Positions 5,974 to 6,375 of a stretch of DNA of 6,375 nucleotides are shown here, piece after piece. The position numbers and the translations under genes were made by a program. Each line of letters opens with the position of its first letter. Within the stretch, counting starts at the first letter, position 1. The DNA comes from Desulfobacteraceae bacterium (GTDB lineage: Bacteria > Desulfobacterota > Desulfobacteria > Desulfobacterales > SURF-7): positions 1-6,375 of the forward strand of contig JAUXBD010000089.1 of the NCBI GenBank assembly GCA_030619585.1, given 5' to 3'. A model generated the notes under the pieces. The model ran no database searches, was not told the origin of the DNA, and saw only the letters and a program-made list of their open reading frames with translations.

Positions 5974-6375
5974 TTATTTATTCCTGTTTTCCGGTCTTAA
6001 GGCACGTACTGCTGCGCCCGCTTTCCACATTTCGGAATTTTTCAGCTCATTTAACTCCCCGGTAACTTTGTCCTTGTAATCAGGTGCACCGCAAACCTCC
6101 AGAACTCTTTTTGTTTCTGCGCCGGATTTTACTCTTTCATAGAGGTCATCAAAAACAGGTGCAACAGCATCTCTGAATTTTGGGGACCAATCCAGGGCAC
6201 CCCGTTGTGCTGTTGCACTGCAGTTTGAGAACATCCAGTCCATTCCGTTTTCCGCCACAAGCCTGATAAGGCTTTGTGTGAGCTCTTCAACGGTTTCGTT
6301 GAATGCTTCACTGGGGCTGTGACCGTTTTTACGAAGTACATTGTACTGGGCCTCCATAGTGCCGGCAAGACATCC
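5974..6375 (-). CDS. ilvC: Ketol-acid reductoisomerase, C-terminal fragment (133 residues, 5' part outside window)
   Basis: IlvC uses NADPH and Mg2+ to convert acetolactate and acetohydroxybutyrate to dihydroxy acids in valine and isoleucine synthesis. Only the C-terminal knotted helical domain is present. The frame is open to the right edge, reading GCLAGTMEAQYNVLRKNG, so Met at 6357 is internal and not a start. Counting from the edge, the helix FNETVEELTQSL (25-36) carries Glu27 and Glu31, aligned with the metal-binding Glu pair of IlvC. NCSATAQRGALDW (51-63) holds Ser53, at the substrate-binding serine position. The end MWKAGAAVRALRPENRNK (116-133) matches the MWKVGxxVRSxRP tail of plant enzymes. 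This places it in the long plant/Bacteroidetes-like group rather than the short class I or E. coli type; these residue assignments come from remembered family alignments. The NADPH-binding domain lies beyond the window. It is the first gene seen in the ilvC-cimA-leuA order. Confidence 0.9.
   Translation of the reverse strand, partial: GCLAGTMEAQYNVLRKNGHSPSEAFNETVEELTQSLIRLVAENGMDWMFSNCSATAQRGALDWSPKFRDAVAPVFDDLYERVKSGAETKRVLEVCGAPDYKDKVTGELNELKNSEMWKAGAAVRALRPENRNK

Noticed and set aside
6355..6357. Met at 6357 (minus) as the start of a small 127-aa protein
   Set aside because: The frame continues to the window edge with the IlvC-typical GCLAGTMEAQ, so this is an internal Met of ilvC.

Overview
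The window holds two converging gene groups and looks like a bacterial chromosome of moderate GC. The most likely source is a sulfate-reducing Desulfobacterota (Desulfobacterales-like) organism. This is inferred from the style of the proteins: a pyruvate-type isoleucine pathway, the long plant/Bacteroidetes-like IlvC, and an HMG-CoA-synthase-like/DUF35 fusion beside an SCP2-type thiolase. No marker gene here fixes the taxon.

Left half (+ strand, 2-2632). Two tightly linked genes, 18 bp apart, encode an acyl-CoA module. The first is cut by the left edge of the window. It fuses an HMG-CoA-synthase-like thiolase-fold domain to a C-terminal DUF35 zinc ribbon/OB-fold. The HMG-CoA synthase catalytic Cys and His positions appear replaced by Leu and Asp. 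The second is an SCP2/lipid-transfer-type thiolase with intact catalytic motifs (Cys83, HDCF 285-288, GHP 334-336). The pair resembles the archaeal thiolase-DUF35-HMG-CoA synthase complex and the DUF35/thiolase pair BbsAB, but the substrate cannot be read from this window.

Right half (- strand, 6375-2725). In transcription order this is ilvC (C-terminal part only, cut by the right edge), cimA ((R)-citramalate synthase) and leuA (2-isopropylmalate synthase). It is a branched-chain amino acid cluster. CimA makes the 2-oxobutanoate precursor of isoleucine from pyruvate and acetyl-CoA, IlvC serves valine and isoleucine (and leucine through valine's keto acid), and LeuA commits carbon to leucine. 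LeuC/LeuD and the isopropylmalate dehydrogenase needed by both CimA and LeuA products are not in the window.

Intergenic DNA. All three gaps of the right half (2633-2724, 4258-4304, 5904-5973) carry variants of a short motif, TGAAGTGCCTAAAG. It occurs as an inverted pair enclosing two further hairpins, as a direct pair, and as part of a hairpin with heptamer repeats and a T-tract. In two places the repeat supplies or overlaps the stop codon of the neighbouring gene. This repeat family and the pseudo-HMGS/DUF35 fusion are the parts most worth a second look. No RNA gene, CRISPR array, IS element or clear promoter was found, and no gene-free stretch exceeds 100 bp.
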